Assembly (NCBI GenBank): GCA_944383265.1
Contig: CALWOX010000001.1
Location: 372,001 to 436,000 of the forward strand
Reading direction: 5' to 3'
From: an uncultured Lachnospiraceae bacterium
GTDB taxonomy: Bacteria; Bacillota; Clostridia; Lachnospirales; Lachnospiraceae
DNA length: 64,000 bases
Position 1 is the first letter of the stretch. Each line of letters opens with the position of its first letter. The translations under genes were made by a program, and so were the position numbers. Below, piece by piece: positions 35,553 through 44,514 of this stretch. The notes under the pieces were generated by a model. The model saw only the letters and a list, made by a program, of their open reading frames with translations. It was not told the origin of the DNA and searched no databases.

Positions 35553-37070
35553 TCATTTTAAAACAATAGCCTTAAATCTCTTTAATAATGATAAAGTCTC
35601 AGGGCGATTAAACGCATATATAAAGTAAAACAGAAAAGATGATTCCAAAATAACAATAATACAGCTTATAATTATATATAAAAAATTATTAGTAATTTTT
35701 ATAGCTTTTATAGTATAACTGCAAGCAAACATTATTATTATATAAATTGAAGAAATATGAGCTAATTCTAAACAGTATTTTTTATAGCTTCTTTCCAAAA
35801 TCTTTATATATATATAAATAGGAAATGAATAAAAAAACAAAAATGAACTGCTTATTATAGTTCCCAAGAAAATTCCGGCTAACCCAAAATAATTTGCAAA
35901 TAATATGGAAACAATAATATTAACAATGGATTCCATTATAGGAATAAATCTGTCTTCATAAAGTATACCAGCCGCCTCTTTAAATGCTGCAAATGTCCTT
36001 CTCATTCCAGTCAAATAAAGATTTACAGATAAGATTATTAAAACAAATGGATCCAAAATATATTCAACGCCAAAGATACATGAAACTACTTTTGATGAAA
36101 TACACCAAAAACCAACACTTGCTAATATAGAAATGTATGAATTAAGTAACTGAAGCTCATCAAAAACTTCACGTGTTTTTTTTATGTTGTTTTCCACAAG
36201 AAGATGCCCCACTCCTGATATCGAACCATTTGTAAGTTGCATTGCTATTCTTGAAAGTGCAGACAATATTAATTGATAATTAGAATATATACCAACATCT
36301 CGCAAGCCACAAAATAAGGAAATTAATAAATTATCAGTCCCATTTACAACGAAAGAACCTATTTTATGAAATACAGCTCCTTTAATTTTAAATTTAATAT
36401 CATTCAATATGAATGAAGGTAGTCTTTCTTCTGCGTCTTGTAAAATATAAGGGTATCTTCTGTTTACAATTATAACAAGTATAGTATTATCAAATATACG
36501 GCATATGACCATTGCAATTAAAAAATAGTAAAAATTTCCGGTAAGATAAAGTAAAATGGCCTGTAAAGCTCTAGAAGTAATTTGATACAGAGAATCGCAT
36601 ATATTAATAATATAATTTTTCTGATCTGCCAATAGCAAGCTTCTCTTATAGCTGAAAAAATATGAAAAAATCACATCAAGCAAATACCAAAGATACACAG
36701 AAACCAAGGGTAATGGAAGCGTATAATCCGGGACAAAATAACCTAAAAATGGCATTAACAAGAAGCCAAAAAATGCAACAATAAAAGCAATTAATCGATA
36801 TGCTTTTTTATAAAAAAGCATAAGTTGTTTAATTAATTCAAAATCATTTTCCTTTACAGGTTTATATAAATTATAAAGAATAGCACTACTTATCCCTAGT
36901 TCAGCTATTGATAGCATGGATAATATACTGCTAAAAAGTCCATCAACACCCTGATATTGAATCCCCAAAACTGATATAAGTGCTTTCCTACTTATAATAT
37001 TAGCGATAATTGTAAAAAAATAATATCCAATACCAGTTATTGTATTAAAAAAAGCTTGTTTTGTTTTCAA
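35553..37070 (-). CDS. wzx: Wzx-type polysaccharide flippase (cluster B)
   Basis: This 505-residue PST-family exporter has about 12-14 helices. It is homologous to the cluster A flippase: both have RK-x-LIS-x-LG, YQG-x-x-GLF, a YLWYLLD/LWFLFD segment and GTDNLL. It would export the cluster B lipid-linked repeat unit. Two related flippases so close together indicate two distinct glycan pathways, or duplication followed by divergence. Confidence 0.88.
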   Translation of the reverse strand: MKTKQAFFNTITGIGYYFFTIIANIISRKALISVLGIQYQGVDGLFSSILSMLSIAELGISSAILYNLYKPVKENDFELIKQLMLFYKKAYRLIAFIVAFFGFLLMPFLGYFVPDYTLPLPLVSVYLWYLLDVIFSYFFSYKRSLLLADQKNYIINICDSLYQITSRALQAILLYLTGNFYYFLIAMVICRIFDNTILVIIVNRRYPYILQDAEERLPSFILNDIKFKIKGAVFHKIGSFVVNGTDNLLISLFCGLRDVGIYSNYQLILSALSRIAMQLTNGSISGVGHLLVENNIKKTREVFDELQLLNSYISILASVGFWCISSKVVSCIFGVEYILDPFVLIILSVNLYLTGMRRTFAAFKEAAGILYEDRFIPIMESIVNIIVSILFANYFGLAGIFLGTIISSSFLFFYSFPIYIYIKILERSYKKYCLELAHISSIYIIIMFACSYTIKAIKITNNFLYIIISCIIVILESSFLFYFIYAFNRPETLSLLKRFKAIVLK

Positions 37071-37099
37071 ATTTTATAAATACCTCATATAAGTCTGAT

Positions 37100-38307
37100 T
37101 TATAATGGTTTTTTATATTCCAGAGCAGTTTCAAGAATATCTTGATATTGATAAGCACATTTATTCATATCATAACTATATTTCATATAATCTCTTGATT
37201 TTTTACAAATTTTCAAGTACAAATCTTTGTTATTATATAACCTTATAATTCCCTCTACAAAATCATTGGTATTTTCACAATGAATATATTCACTATTAGA
37301 ATTGACATTAATTCCTTCAATTCCTATAGAATTTGATAAAACCGGTAATCCACAAGATAAGGCTGATAAAACTTTTGTTTTTATTCCACTACCGTAAAGT
37401 AAAGGGACTACCATGCAAAATGAATTTAGAAACAATTCTTGAACAATATTATTCTCGACAAAACCAGTTATAATAATATTTTTTTTTTAGACCTGTTTAA
37501 CAATGATTTTGGAGGCCCACCACCAATTACAACAAAAGAAAAGGTTGGGGGTAATTGAGGCATAACATTATCAATAAACCATTCTGCACTTAAATAATTT
37601 TCAGGTCGACTCATTAATCCATAAAAAATAATATTATTATTAGGAGACAAATCTTTATGAATTCCAAATTGTGAATAAAAAGGGACTAAATGAAAAAAGC
37701 ATTTATTACTAAGTAATTTCTCATTTTTTAGAGTGCGTATGTTATCAAAATTATGAGGCAAAATAATATCTGTTTGTGATAATGCCTTCAATTCATTTTT
37801 TTTTGCATAATTTATATAACGCTTTCTAAAGAACTTTTTTAAAAAATTTTTTTCCAGCTCCATCTTTCTGGTACTCCCTTGGTAAGAAATATCATGCACA
37901 GAAGCAAGAAATAAAGAGTTAGGGAAAATAGATTTAATATCACTACATAATAAAATTGATGTGGTTGTTTCCAGAACAATTACATCAGGATAGATTTGTT
38001 GTTTTTTTAGGCTAATAATAAAGTTTATTATTTTATTTCTATCAGTACGAGTAATTTTATAAGAATATTTATTGCTTGGAAACAGAATCCATCCTAAAAA
38101 TTTAACCAAATTATTTATTTGCTTATTTGTATTTTTGTTCAAAAGCATATAGTGAATATTTTTTTTCTCATGACTCCCGAACGTTCTCGAAATTACTATT
38201 AATTCATTATTTCCTTCAGAAAATTTATTAATATAATAATTTATTGTCTCTGCCCCAGCACTTGAATCTCTACTAATAGCTATAGGGGCAATAAATAATA
38301 AAATCAT
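37100..38307 (-). pseudogene. Family 4 glycosyltransferase split by an A10 homopolymer (frameshifted or phase-variable)
   Basis: The N-terminal part (38307 to 37468 on the minus strand, 279 residues) ends shortly after FVVIGGGPPKSLLNRSKKK. The C-terminal part resumes in another frame as NIIITGFVENN...GSGIKTKVLSALSCGLPVLSN, the GT4 donor-binding region. The break is at ten consecutive A residues on the coding strand (T10 at 37,479-37,488). Eleven A residues would restore one reading frame of about 400 codons. The rest of the gene is intact with an AAGGAG ribosome site, so it is either a recent frameshift, a slipped-strand switch, a transcriptional-slippage gene or a homopolymer sequencing error. 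Confidence 0.85.
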
Positions 38308-38309
38308 AT

Positions 38310-39254
38310 TTAATTACTCCTTGTGATAATATCATAAAAAGTTCCGCTTTTTTTAATTTGATTGTCCGTAAATTTATAACTTAATTTATGAAAAGGTGTT
38401 TGTTCGGTTATATAATTAAATAAATTCTCTTCATATTCATCAAAGAATTTTAACAATAGAATATGTGGAGTAGAATTGTCTCTTGGCACAATCTTTTTCC
38501 ATTCGTCCTCATATCTATCAAGTACTATAGAAACAAAATCATGCAATAAATAGTAATCTAAAAGAAAATCTTGACTTTTCCAATATTCATAACAAAGTTC
38601 TTTTGTGGCAAGTAAAATCTTATTATTACTCTTTGCGCTAATAAGCCAACTTGAAATATAACTTGCATGGCCATCTCGTCCCGGCTTTAAGCATTGATAA
38701 AAAAAGAGGTCTGAGTCGAAAAAATAATTGGGAATATTCTGGCTGCTGCAAAAGACTGTAGCATCTACCCACATTCCTCCATATTTTGTTAGGAGCTCCA
38801 ACCTAAGAAGATCAGTCATATGTGTATAGGTGATCTTTCCGTCAGACCATTTTTTAATAATAAAGTCAGGGAAATTAACATATTTTGATAAATTATCTGA
38901 TGTTACCAATATCACTGTCTTGTTTGGATTATTTTTGACAATAGATTGATAGCAAATCTTTACTATTGGAGGTGCTGCTTCCAAGCCTTGAAACCAACAT
39001 GTCCAAATTATATTTGACGATATATGCTGTTTTTCACAATAACTTTTATCAAACTCATCAAGCTTATATCTGTATTTTTTATATAATTTTTGTTTGGTCT
39101 TTAATGTTACTGATAAACGCAATATTTCCAAAGCAGTCCTACTTTTTCCTAACAAAAAAAACTCTGCTATCGCTGTAAACAAAGTTCCACTTTGATAATA
39201 TTGTTTTATATGTTTTACACCATTGTACTTTTTAAATATTTGTATAAGATTCAT
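38310..39254 (-). CDS. Capsular polysaccharide synthesis glycosyltransferase (Caps_synth / GT32-like)
   Basis: The 314-residue protein has IIWTCWFQGLEAAPPIV, then HMTDLLRLELLTKYGGMWVDATVF, the D-x-D-like sugar-binding motif of this family with the aspartate-rich GG-x-W-x-DAT core. Enzymes of this group transfer hexoses in pneumococcal capsules. It lies in the minus-strand operon between the epimerase gene and the split GT4 gene, with spacings of 6 and 2 nt. Confidence 0.83.
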   Translation of the reverse strand: MNLIQIFKKYNGVKHIKQYYQSGTLFTAIAEFFLLGKSRTALEILRLSVTLKTKQKLYKKYRYKLDEFDKSYCEKQHISSNIIWTCWFQGLEAAPPIVKICYQSIVKNNPNKTVILVTSDNLSKYVNFPDFIIKKWSDGKITYTHMTDLLRLELLTKYGGMWVDATVFCSSQNIPNYFFDSDLFFYQCLKPGRDGHASYISSWLISAKSNNKILLATKELCYEYWKSQDFLLDYYLLHDFVSIVLDRYEDEWKKIVPRDNSTPHILLLKFFDEYEENLFNYITEQTPFHKLSYKFTDNQIKKSGTFYDIITRSN

Positions 39255-39260
39255 TTCCTA

Positions 39261-40319
39261 TTAGTTCTCTGAATAAAATCTCAAAGTTTTATTTATTCCA
39301 TCTTTCAAATTAAAAATTGCTCTCCATCCTAAATTTTCAAGTTTCCGGGAGTCAAGGGAAGAATTTGTCATTAAATTATACCCCTTCTTTTCTTTATCTG
39401 AAGCATTAACATAAACCACATTTTTATTAACTTCCTTTGCCATTTCTTCAGCTATTTGTTTTATCGATACTACAGAGTCTCTATTAGAAATATTGTAAGC
39501 ATTTCCACTTTCTCCGTTTATTAATATGGTCAGAATGGCAGAGGCACAGTCAAGAGTGTAACAATAGGATCTAAGTTGCATACCGGAACTTTTCATTATT
39601 ATATTTTCTCCTTTAACAGCATTTCTTGTAAATTGTGCCGAAGCTCTGTTATCTGAATCAGTAATAGACGGACCATAAATATGCCCGGGGCGTGCGATTA
39701 CTATATCCAAATCATACTCTTTATTATATGCAACACAAAGAGTTTCTGCAGCACGCTTTGAACAAGGATAACAAGCACGAGGATTTAATATGTCAATAAA
39801 ACCATAATCACTTTCTTCATACGGGCGGATTTCATCTATATTTCCATAAACTTCGCTGGAAGAAATGTATAATAAACGTTCAGCATGAACCTTGCTTGCC
39901 ATATGAAGTAAAGAATTCAGCCCATAAATATTGGCCATTATGGTTTCAACAGGTTGTGTTGTGTAAACGGATGGATGAGCATTACTTGCACCATAAATGA
40001 TGTAATCAACAGGTATATTTAAATTGTTGTCCGGATTAACTGCATCAAAATTAATAAAGGTATATGTTTCTCCATTTGTAAACATTGGAAATCTGTGTTT
40101 GATTTTTGCTTCGTCTCGTCCTGCAAGAAAAATTTTAATATTCGCGTTTGCTTCAAAATTTAAATAAAAAAGTATTTCAACAATCGCTGAACAAATCATG
40201 CCAGACGCACCAGTAATGAGAATTTTTTTTCCCTTGATTCGATTTATGTTTGGTATTTCATCTATTGCTAAGTTGACATCTTGCCAGTATTCTTTATTAT
40301 ATTTTATCATTTTATCCAA
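39261..40319 (-). CDS. NAD-dependent epimerase/dehydratase (extended SDR) in an activated-polyol module
   Basis: The 352-residue extended short-chain dehydrogenase has ILITGASGMICSA (NAD loop; G-x-x-G-x-x-C variant), YISSSEVYG with the catalytic Ser, YPCSKRAAE with the Tyr and Lys (YxxxK), and GHIYGP. Its frame overlaps the 3' end of the cytidylyltransferase gene by 13 bp, so the two are coupled. By family it resembles UDP-glucuronate decarboxylases, but its partner makes CDP-sugars. It may act on a CDP-linked or phosphorylated sugar. Substrate unknown. Confidence 0.82.
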   Translation of the reverse strand: MDKMIKYNKEYWQDVNLAIDEIPNINRIKGKKILITGASGMICSAIVEILFYLNFEANANIKIFLAGRDEAKIKHRFPMFTNGETYTFINFDAVNPDNNLNIPVDYIIYGASNAHPSVYTTQPVETIMANIYGLNSLLHMASKVHAERLLYISSSEVYGNIDEIRPYEESDYGFIDILNPRACYPCSKRAAETLCVAYNKEYDLDIVIARPGHIYGPSITDSDNRASAQFTRNAVKGENIIMKSSGMQLRSYCYTLDCASAILTILINGESGNAYNISNRDSVVSIKQIAEEMAKEVNKNVVYVNASDKEKKGYNLMTNSSLDSRKLENLGWRAIFNLKDGINKTLRFYSEN

Positions 40320-41020
40320 CTATCTTTTTTTGTATGTAACAATGCTTTGAAAATCATCATATCATCTACAGTTGTTATTTTTAAATTTTCTTCTGATCCT
40401 TTAGAAAAATATATTCTTTCTCCCAGTTGCTGCATTAAAACACAAGTAGCTGCAGTTGAGGTAATGCCTCTTTTTTTTGCTTCGCTATGTGCCCAAAGAA
40501 GTTTGCCCAGTTCATATGTATGAGGAGTCTGAGTACGAAATAGCCGTTCTCTAGGGACTGTAACTGTTGATGAGCATCCATTATCTTCACTCTGAAAAAC
40601 TGCCTCGACACATGGAATTGCAGCAACTGCACTTCCATATTGCTTGAATGTGGCAAGACTATTAGAAATTATTTCACTGGAAACCATACAGCGATTTCCA
40701 TCATGTATCATAATTACATCATCATTTTTTAGCTCACTTCTAATTGCATTCAGTCCATTAAAAATAGATTCTTGATTGGTAGATCCGCCAGGAATCACCC
40801 AACGGAGTTTTGAAATATTAAATTGTGCTGCATAAGCTTTTAATACATCAATCCATGAAGAAAGTGTTACTACAACAATTGCATCAATACTTGGGTGATT
40901 TTGGAAGGCTTGCATTGTATGTATGATAATAGGCTTGTTATCAACATGCATAAATTGTTTTGGAATATCTTGTCCCATTCGAGTCCCGGTACCTGCGGCA
41001 GTCAATAATGCTATAACCAT
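40307..41020 (-). CDS. IspD/TarI-family cytidylyltransferase
   Basis: This 237-residue nucleotidyltransferase couples CTP to a phosphorylated alcohol or sugar. It shows LLTAAGTGTRMGQDIPKQF (CTP-binding loop with Lys), VIMIHDGNRCMV and RTQTPHTYEL, as in IspD and TarI. Location in a capsule operon with LicD and an SDR makes a CDP-activated polyol or sugar phosphate (TarI-like role) far more likely than isoprenoid synthesis. A classical TarJ/Bcs1 reductase is not present. Confidence 0.85.
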   Translation of the reverse strand: MVIALLTAAGTGTRMGQDIPKQFMHVDNKPIIIHTMQAFQNHPSIDAIVVVTLSSWIDVLKAYAAQFNISKLRWVIPGGSTNQESIFNGLNAIRSELKNDDVIMIHDGNRCMVSSEIISNSLATFKQYGSAVAAIPCVEAVFQSEDNGCSSTVTVPRERLFRTQTPHTYELGKLLWAHSEAKKRGITSTAATCVLMQQLGERIYFSKGSEENLKITTVDDMMIFKALLHTKKDSWIK

Positions 41021-41050
41021 TTGCTCTCTCCTTCATTTGAATGATTTTAG

Positions 41051-41920
41051 TTAGTATTTAAGTTCCAAAAACAGATGTTTTTCTCTTTTTGATACAGGCG
41101 GAATCTCCATATACTTACCATAAAATTTTGTTAAATAGTCTTCTGCTTTTATAGGAATATTAAACACTTCTGTCTCAAACTGAGCTTTTCTAAATTTACA
41201 AATGCTACTTCTTTCATATATCTCCCCCGAAAAGTGTTTCCTCCCGGTTGGAATTGCTACAAGCCTTGAGTTATTATTTTTACAAATAGCATTCCAATAA
41301 CTACACCAATAAATCCAAGTCCTTAATGGTATAATTCTTAGCACCCTTCCCCAAATTATTTTAAATAATGGATAATTAACTGTTCTACACTCAAGGGCTT
41401 CAAGTTCTTGTGGAATTACATATTTATTATTACAATAACGAATAGATGAGATTGCAAAAGTCATAAGCATACTCATATTTTTTTGTATAAAACGAGCAAA
41501 AACATTGTCAAAGACATTTTCAACAATGTACAAATCAATTGAAAATCCACAATTTTTTAAATTCCAATCATATTTCCGTCTGGCAACAGTGTTTTTTTTC
41601 CTTATTTGTGTAACCATAATCCCAATTTCAGGATTTTTCTGAGGCGTTTGAAGGTAATATTTCCCACCTAATTCCCTATCGAAAATATTTATAAATAAGT
41701 TATAGCTTTCTCTTGTTATATTTAAATCAATATCATCGTCCCAAGGTATAAAACCCTTGTGGCGGACTGCCCCTAATATGCTTCCTCCACTTAATGAGTA
41801 TTTCAGGTTGTATTTCTCCATTACAGATATTACATCTTTTGCAATTTCCAAAATTGCCAATTGATATTTTCTAAGGTTATGCTCATCAAGAACAATAATA
41901 CTTTCTTTTGTAAATTCCAT
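41051..41920 (-). CDS. licD: LicD-family phosphoryl-diester transferase
   Basis: LicD enzymes move phosphocholine or a polyol phosphate from a CDP carrier onto a glycan. The signature SLSGGSILGAVRHKGFIPWD, followed by DDIDL, contains the catalytic Asp residues. The start at 41,920 (MEFTKESI) is chosen because GAGG lies 6 nt upstream. A longer frame would begin inside the upstream gene. With the adjacent cytidylyltransferase and SDR it forms a three-gene module that would decorate the cluster B glycan with a phosphate-linked group. The length of 289 residues is typical. Confidence 0.9.
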   Translation of the reverse strand: MEFTKESIIVLDEHNLRKYQLAILEIAKDVISVMEKYNLKYSLSGGSILGAVRHKGFIPWDDDIDLNITRESYNLFINIFDRELGGKYYLQTPQKNPEIGIMVTQIRKKNTVARRKYDWNLKNCGFSIDLYIVENVFDNVFARFIQKNMSMLMTFAISSIRYCNNKYVIPQELEALECRTVNYPLFKIIWGRVLRIIPLRTWIYWCSYWNAICKNNNSRLVAIPTGRKHFSGEIYERSSICKFRKAQFETEVFNIPIKAEDYLTKFYGKYMEIPPVSKREKHLFLELKY

Positions 41921-41945
41921 TAAAACCTCGTACAACTGTAAATTA

Positions 41946-43202
41946 TTAGTTATTACCTTTAAAAATCTTCTTATACTTATCAGCAATAAACTGCCAACTA
42001 TAATTACTTTTAATTCTCGCTTTTGCTTTAAAATCTAATTCAGTTATCCCTTCAGGTTTCAACGCCTCGGCATAGGCAATGAGCTTGGCCAGATTGCCCG
42101 GATCCTTATTCCAATAAAGAGCCGAATCACCCGCAACCTCCTTGTTAAATCCTACATCCAGCAGAAGGTTAAGTTTAGTGGCTCCTAAGGCTTCCAAAAG
42201 GCTCGGGTTTGTACCTCCGACTTCATGCCCGTGAAGATACGCATATGCATTTTCTCTTATCTTCATGAGAAGCTCTTTGTCATATACCGTACCTACAAAT
42301 TTGATTCGGCTGTCATTTTTAAAATGCAATTTACACTCAAGCTCCGACATGAATTTTTTGCTCATATTGGTTATGATGACCAAATCTCTCTTTGTTTCGG
42401 AACGCATAAACTCTTTTATTATCGTCTCATAGTTATTCTCGGGAACAAACCTTCCAACTATGAGATAATAGTTTTCGGATGTGATTCTGTTTTTCTCATA
42501 CCATCCAATCAGCTTCGGATCGTCATCAGTCAAGGTACTTTTGCGCATTTCAGCCCCATATGCGATATAGGTGGTTTCAGGGTTTGAACCTTTGATTCCT
42601 TTCCCGTCATATTTTTCATGTATATATTTTTCAATATTTATAGAATCACATATGGCAAGATCGGAGTACTTTACCATGAGACCTTCAGAAAACTTCCAAT
42701 ATCTTCTGACAGCACGGCTCCATTTGGCTCTCATCCATTCATGCCCGTCTGGATTGATAAATGTTTTTCCGCCAAGTTTGTGGATTCTTTTGAAGTAATA
42801 GGGCATCACAGGGCCTATTCTGCATGCCAAGATGTAAATTATCGCGTTTTTAATATTGTGTTTTTTAATATATCTACAGCACTCGTGTAAAGCGGCGATA
42901 TCATAGTACAATGCTTGTGCGGCGCCTATATTGGGTATATGTATTTTGAAACAACGTGAATTGTGGTATATAAACTCCCTGTTCGAAATTCTTACAGACC
43001 CAGTAAGCCTGTTCTCATCCATACTGCCGTCGCCGTTTGCTTTACAGGCTACATGATATTTGATAGAGTTATCATTTTGATGATATTCCGTCAGCTTATC
43101 CACAAATGTTTCATATCCGCCATATGCACCTAAACTTTTTGCGCCTATAATGAACACATGTTGAGGATAAATATTCGGGTTTACAGATTTTTCCAATCCC
43201 AT
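41946..43202 (-). CDS. DUF1972-type rhamnosyltransferase (Cps2T-like), first gene of cluster B
   Basis: This GT-B glycosyltransferase has 418 residues. The N-terminal DUF1972 region has FIIGAKSLGAYGGYETFVDKL, ACKANGDGS, and GKTFINPDGHEWMRAKWSRA. The C-terminal GT4 region has YLIVGRFVPENNYETII and YLHGHEVGGTNPSLLEALG with the E-x7-E motif. Cps2T of Streptococcus pneumoniae adds rhamnose to the first sugar, so this is probably the second step on the primed lipid. Base composition looks higher in GC than the rest of cluster B, marking mosaic origin. The ribosome site is AAGGAAAG. Confidence 0.85.
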   Translation of the reverse strand: MGLEKSVNPNIYPQHVFIIGAKSLGAYGGYETFVDKLTEYHQNDNSIKYHVACKANGDGSMDENRLTGSVRISNREFIYHNSRCFKIHIPNIGAAQALYYDIAALHECCRYIKKHNIKNAIIYILACRIGPVMPYYFKRIHKLGGKTFINPDGHEWMRAKWSRAVRRYWKFSEGLMVKYSDLAICDSINIEKYIHEKYDGKGIKGSNPETTYIAYGAEMRKSTLTDDDPKLIGWYEKNRITSENYYLIVGRFVPENNYETIIKEFMRSETKRDLVIITNMSKKFMSELECKLHFKNDSRIKFVGTVYDKELLMKIRENAYAYLHGHEVGGTNPSLLEALGATKLNLLLDVGFNKEVAGDSALYWNKDPGNLAKLIAYAEALKPEGITELDFKAKARIKSNYSWQFIADKYKKIFKGNN

Positions 43203-43224
43203 GGCTTTCCTTATATCTAAAACA

Positions 43225-43257
43225 GTCTATGACATCGGAGATATACCGAGCACAGAC
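43225..43257 (-). promoter_or_regulatory. Hairpin in the leader of cluster B
   Basis: On the minus strand GTCTGTG pairs with CATAGAC (one G-U) with inner CGG/CCG pairs, in the 91 bp between the left 27-bp repeat and the first gene of cluster B. No U-run follows. I see no convincing sigma-A promoter in these 91 bp, so transcription of cluster B may depend on the invertible segment. Confidence 0.4.
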
Positions 43258-43293
43258 CGCCTTTATGTAATTCAGTGATATATAATAGTACGC

Positions 43294-43320
43294 TTCGCAA
43301 AAGGTACTCTTTTACGAAAA
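43294..43320 (+). repeat. Left 27-bp inverted repeat of the invertible segment
   Basis: Structure: arm TTCGCAAAAG (43294-43303), centre GTACT (43304-43308), arm CTTTTACGAA (43309-43318), then AA. The two arms are an imperfect dyad (one mismatch), as in tyrosine-recombinase core sites. The asymmetric centre gives the site direction. The whole 27 bp is exactly repeated inverted at 44515-44541. Confidence 0.93.
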
Positions 43321-43352
43321 AAGGATGCCCTTCTTTATAGATAAGGACATCC
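43317..43352 (-). terminator. Intrinsic terminator of the recombinase gene
   Basis: Read on the minus strand: GGATGTCCTT, loop ATCTATAAAG, AAGGGCATCC (10-bp stem with one U-G pair), then six T residues that run into the left repeat. It lies 27 bp after the recombinase stop codon and would insulate cluster B from recombinase transcription. Confidence 0.85.
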
Positions 43353-43378
43353 GCGATATTTATAGATTCAAAAAGTAT

Positions 43379-44344
43379 TTAATTTAACATTTCACTCATA
43401 GATTCTATATATTTCTTTTTTAAATACATATTGCTATGGACATAAATTCCGAGGGTTGTTTTTACTGATGAATGTCCAAGTATTTCAGATAATGACTTGT
43501 AATCTGTTCCAGATTCGATACAATACGATGCAAATGTATGTCTCAATATATGAAAATTAGTTGTTGTAATATCACATATTTGCAGGCATCATTTAAACCT
43601 ATATTGTACAACCCGAGGCTCCATATAATTACTGCTATTTGTAAGAATGTAGTTGTCACAATTTCCGTAGTACCTTGTGGCTTCTTTTAATAATAAGGAA
43701 GGAATAGGTATCTGTCTAATAGAAGAAAATGTTTTGGGTTTGTCAATTATTACTTTTGTCTTTGATATATTGCTTCCCGGTATATATGAAGGATTTTTAA
43801 TACGCAACAAAGTTTTGTTTATGTCAAGAATTCCATCTGGGTGTATGTCTTTCCACTGCAATCCACATAACTCACCGATTCTAATACCCGTATAAATGCT
43901 GAGCAGCATTCCAAAATTAAAAGGATTTTTTTCCATTAATAAGAATGAGTTTAATTTGCGTATACATTCTTTATTTAATATAGTAATTTTCTTCCTATTA
44001 TAATGAATGTAGTTAATAGATAAATTCTCTATAGGCAGTCCATATTCACTTCTGCCAAATGCAATTATTTTTTTTAGTACTATAAGAATATTATTGACTG
44101 TAGATGGACTTAGCCCTCCCAAGTTACAGCGTCTGCCTTTACTTAGTAAAAACGTGCCAAATTCTTTTATAGACAAGCTATTAATATCTTTTATAGTTTT
44201 GTTTTTAAAATAAGGAATTATATATCTTTGTATATTTGTTGAATATACAGAAAATGTAGACCTCTTATATTTTATTTGATTACAAATCATCCAATTCTGA
44301 CAAAGTGATTCAAAGTCATTAGACTTGCATAAATTAGTTGACAT
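43379..44344 (-). pseudogene. Tyrosine recombinase (site-specific invertase) interrupted by one in-frame TGA
   Basis: A full-length phage-integrase-family gene of about 322 codons. The SAM-like N-terminal domain (about 1-110) precedes the catalytic domain. YTGIRIGELCGLQW carries the first catalytic Arg. After QYRFK comes TGA (43589-43591). The same frame then continues without any further defect through FHILRHTFAS (H-x-x-R), LGHSSVKTTLGIYVH (His and the Tyr nucleophile) and a stop at 43,379. Thus one nonsense codon removes the essential C-terminal third. The ATG at 44,344 has GGAGGG 7 nt upstream and is preferred to a TTG at 44,350. TGA ends other genes here, so recoding is unlikely. It lies between matched 27-bp repeats. 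Confidence 0.9.
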
Positions 44345-44461
44345 AGTCAAACCCTCCTCTGTATTATTTAAAAAGTATTAAAAAATATTTAATAATAAAT
44401 AAACATAACAAAATAGGGCTAATATTGTGCTATATTTAAATCAATACAATGATAGAATTGT

Positions 44462-44490
44462 TTGACAAATAATATCTTTAATTTTAAAAT
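44462..44490 (+). promoter_or_regulatory. Outward near-consensus promoter inside the invertible segment
   Basis: TTGACA (44462-44467), 17-bp spacer, TAAAAT (44485-44490): a perfect -35 and a five-of-six -10 at ideal spacing. Transcription would start near 44,497, cross the right 27-bp repeat and run into cluster C. It is the best promoter in the window. Confidence 0.85.
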
Positions 44491-44514
44491 ATACTGGTTA
44501 AGTATAAATGAAGC

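Noticed and set aside
40307-41020. Cytidylyltransferase as housekeeping IspD of isoprenoid synthesis
   Set aside because: It overlaps an SDR gene and neighbours licD inside a capsule operon, which fits a CDP-polyol role. The sequence alone cannot exclude IspD activity.
43379-44344. Recoding of TGA as an amino acid to explain the recombinase stop
   Set aside because: Other genes use TGA as their genuine stop (for example the antitoxin at 7495 and the toxin at 7770), so the genetic code appears standard.
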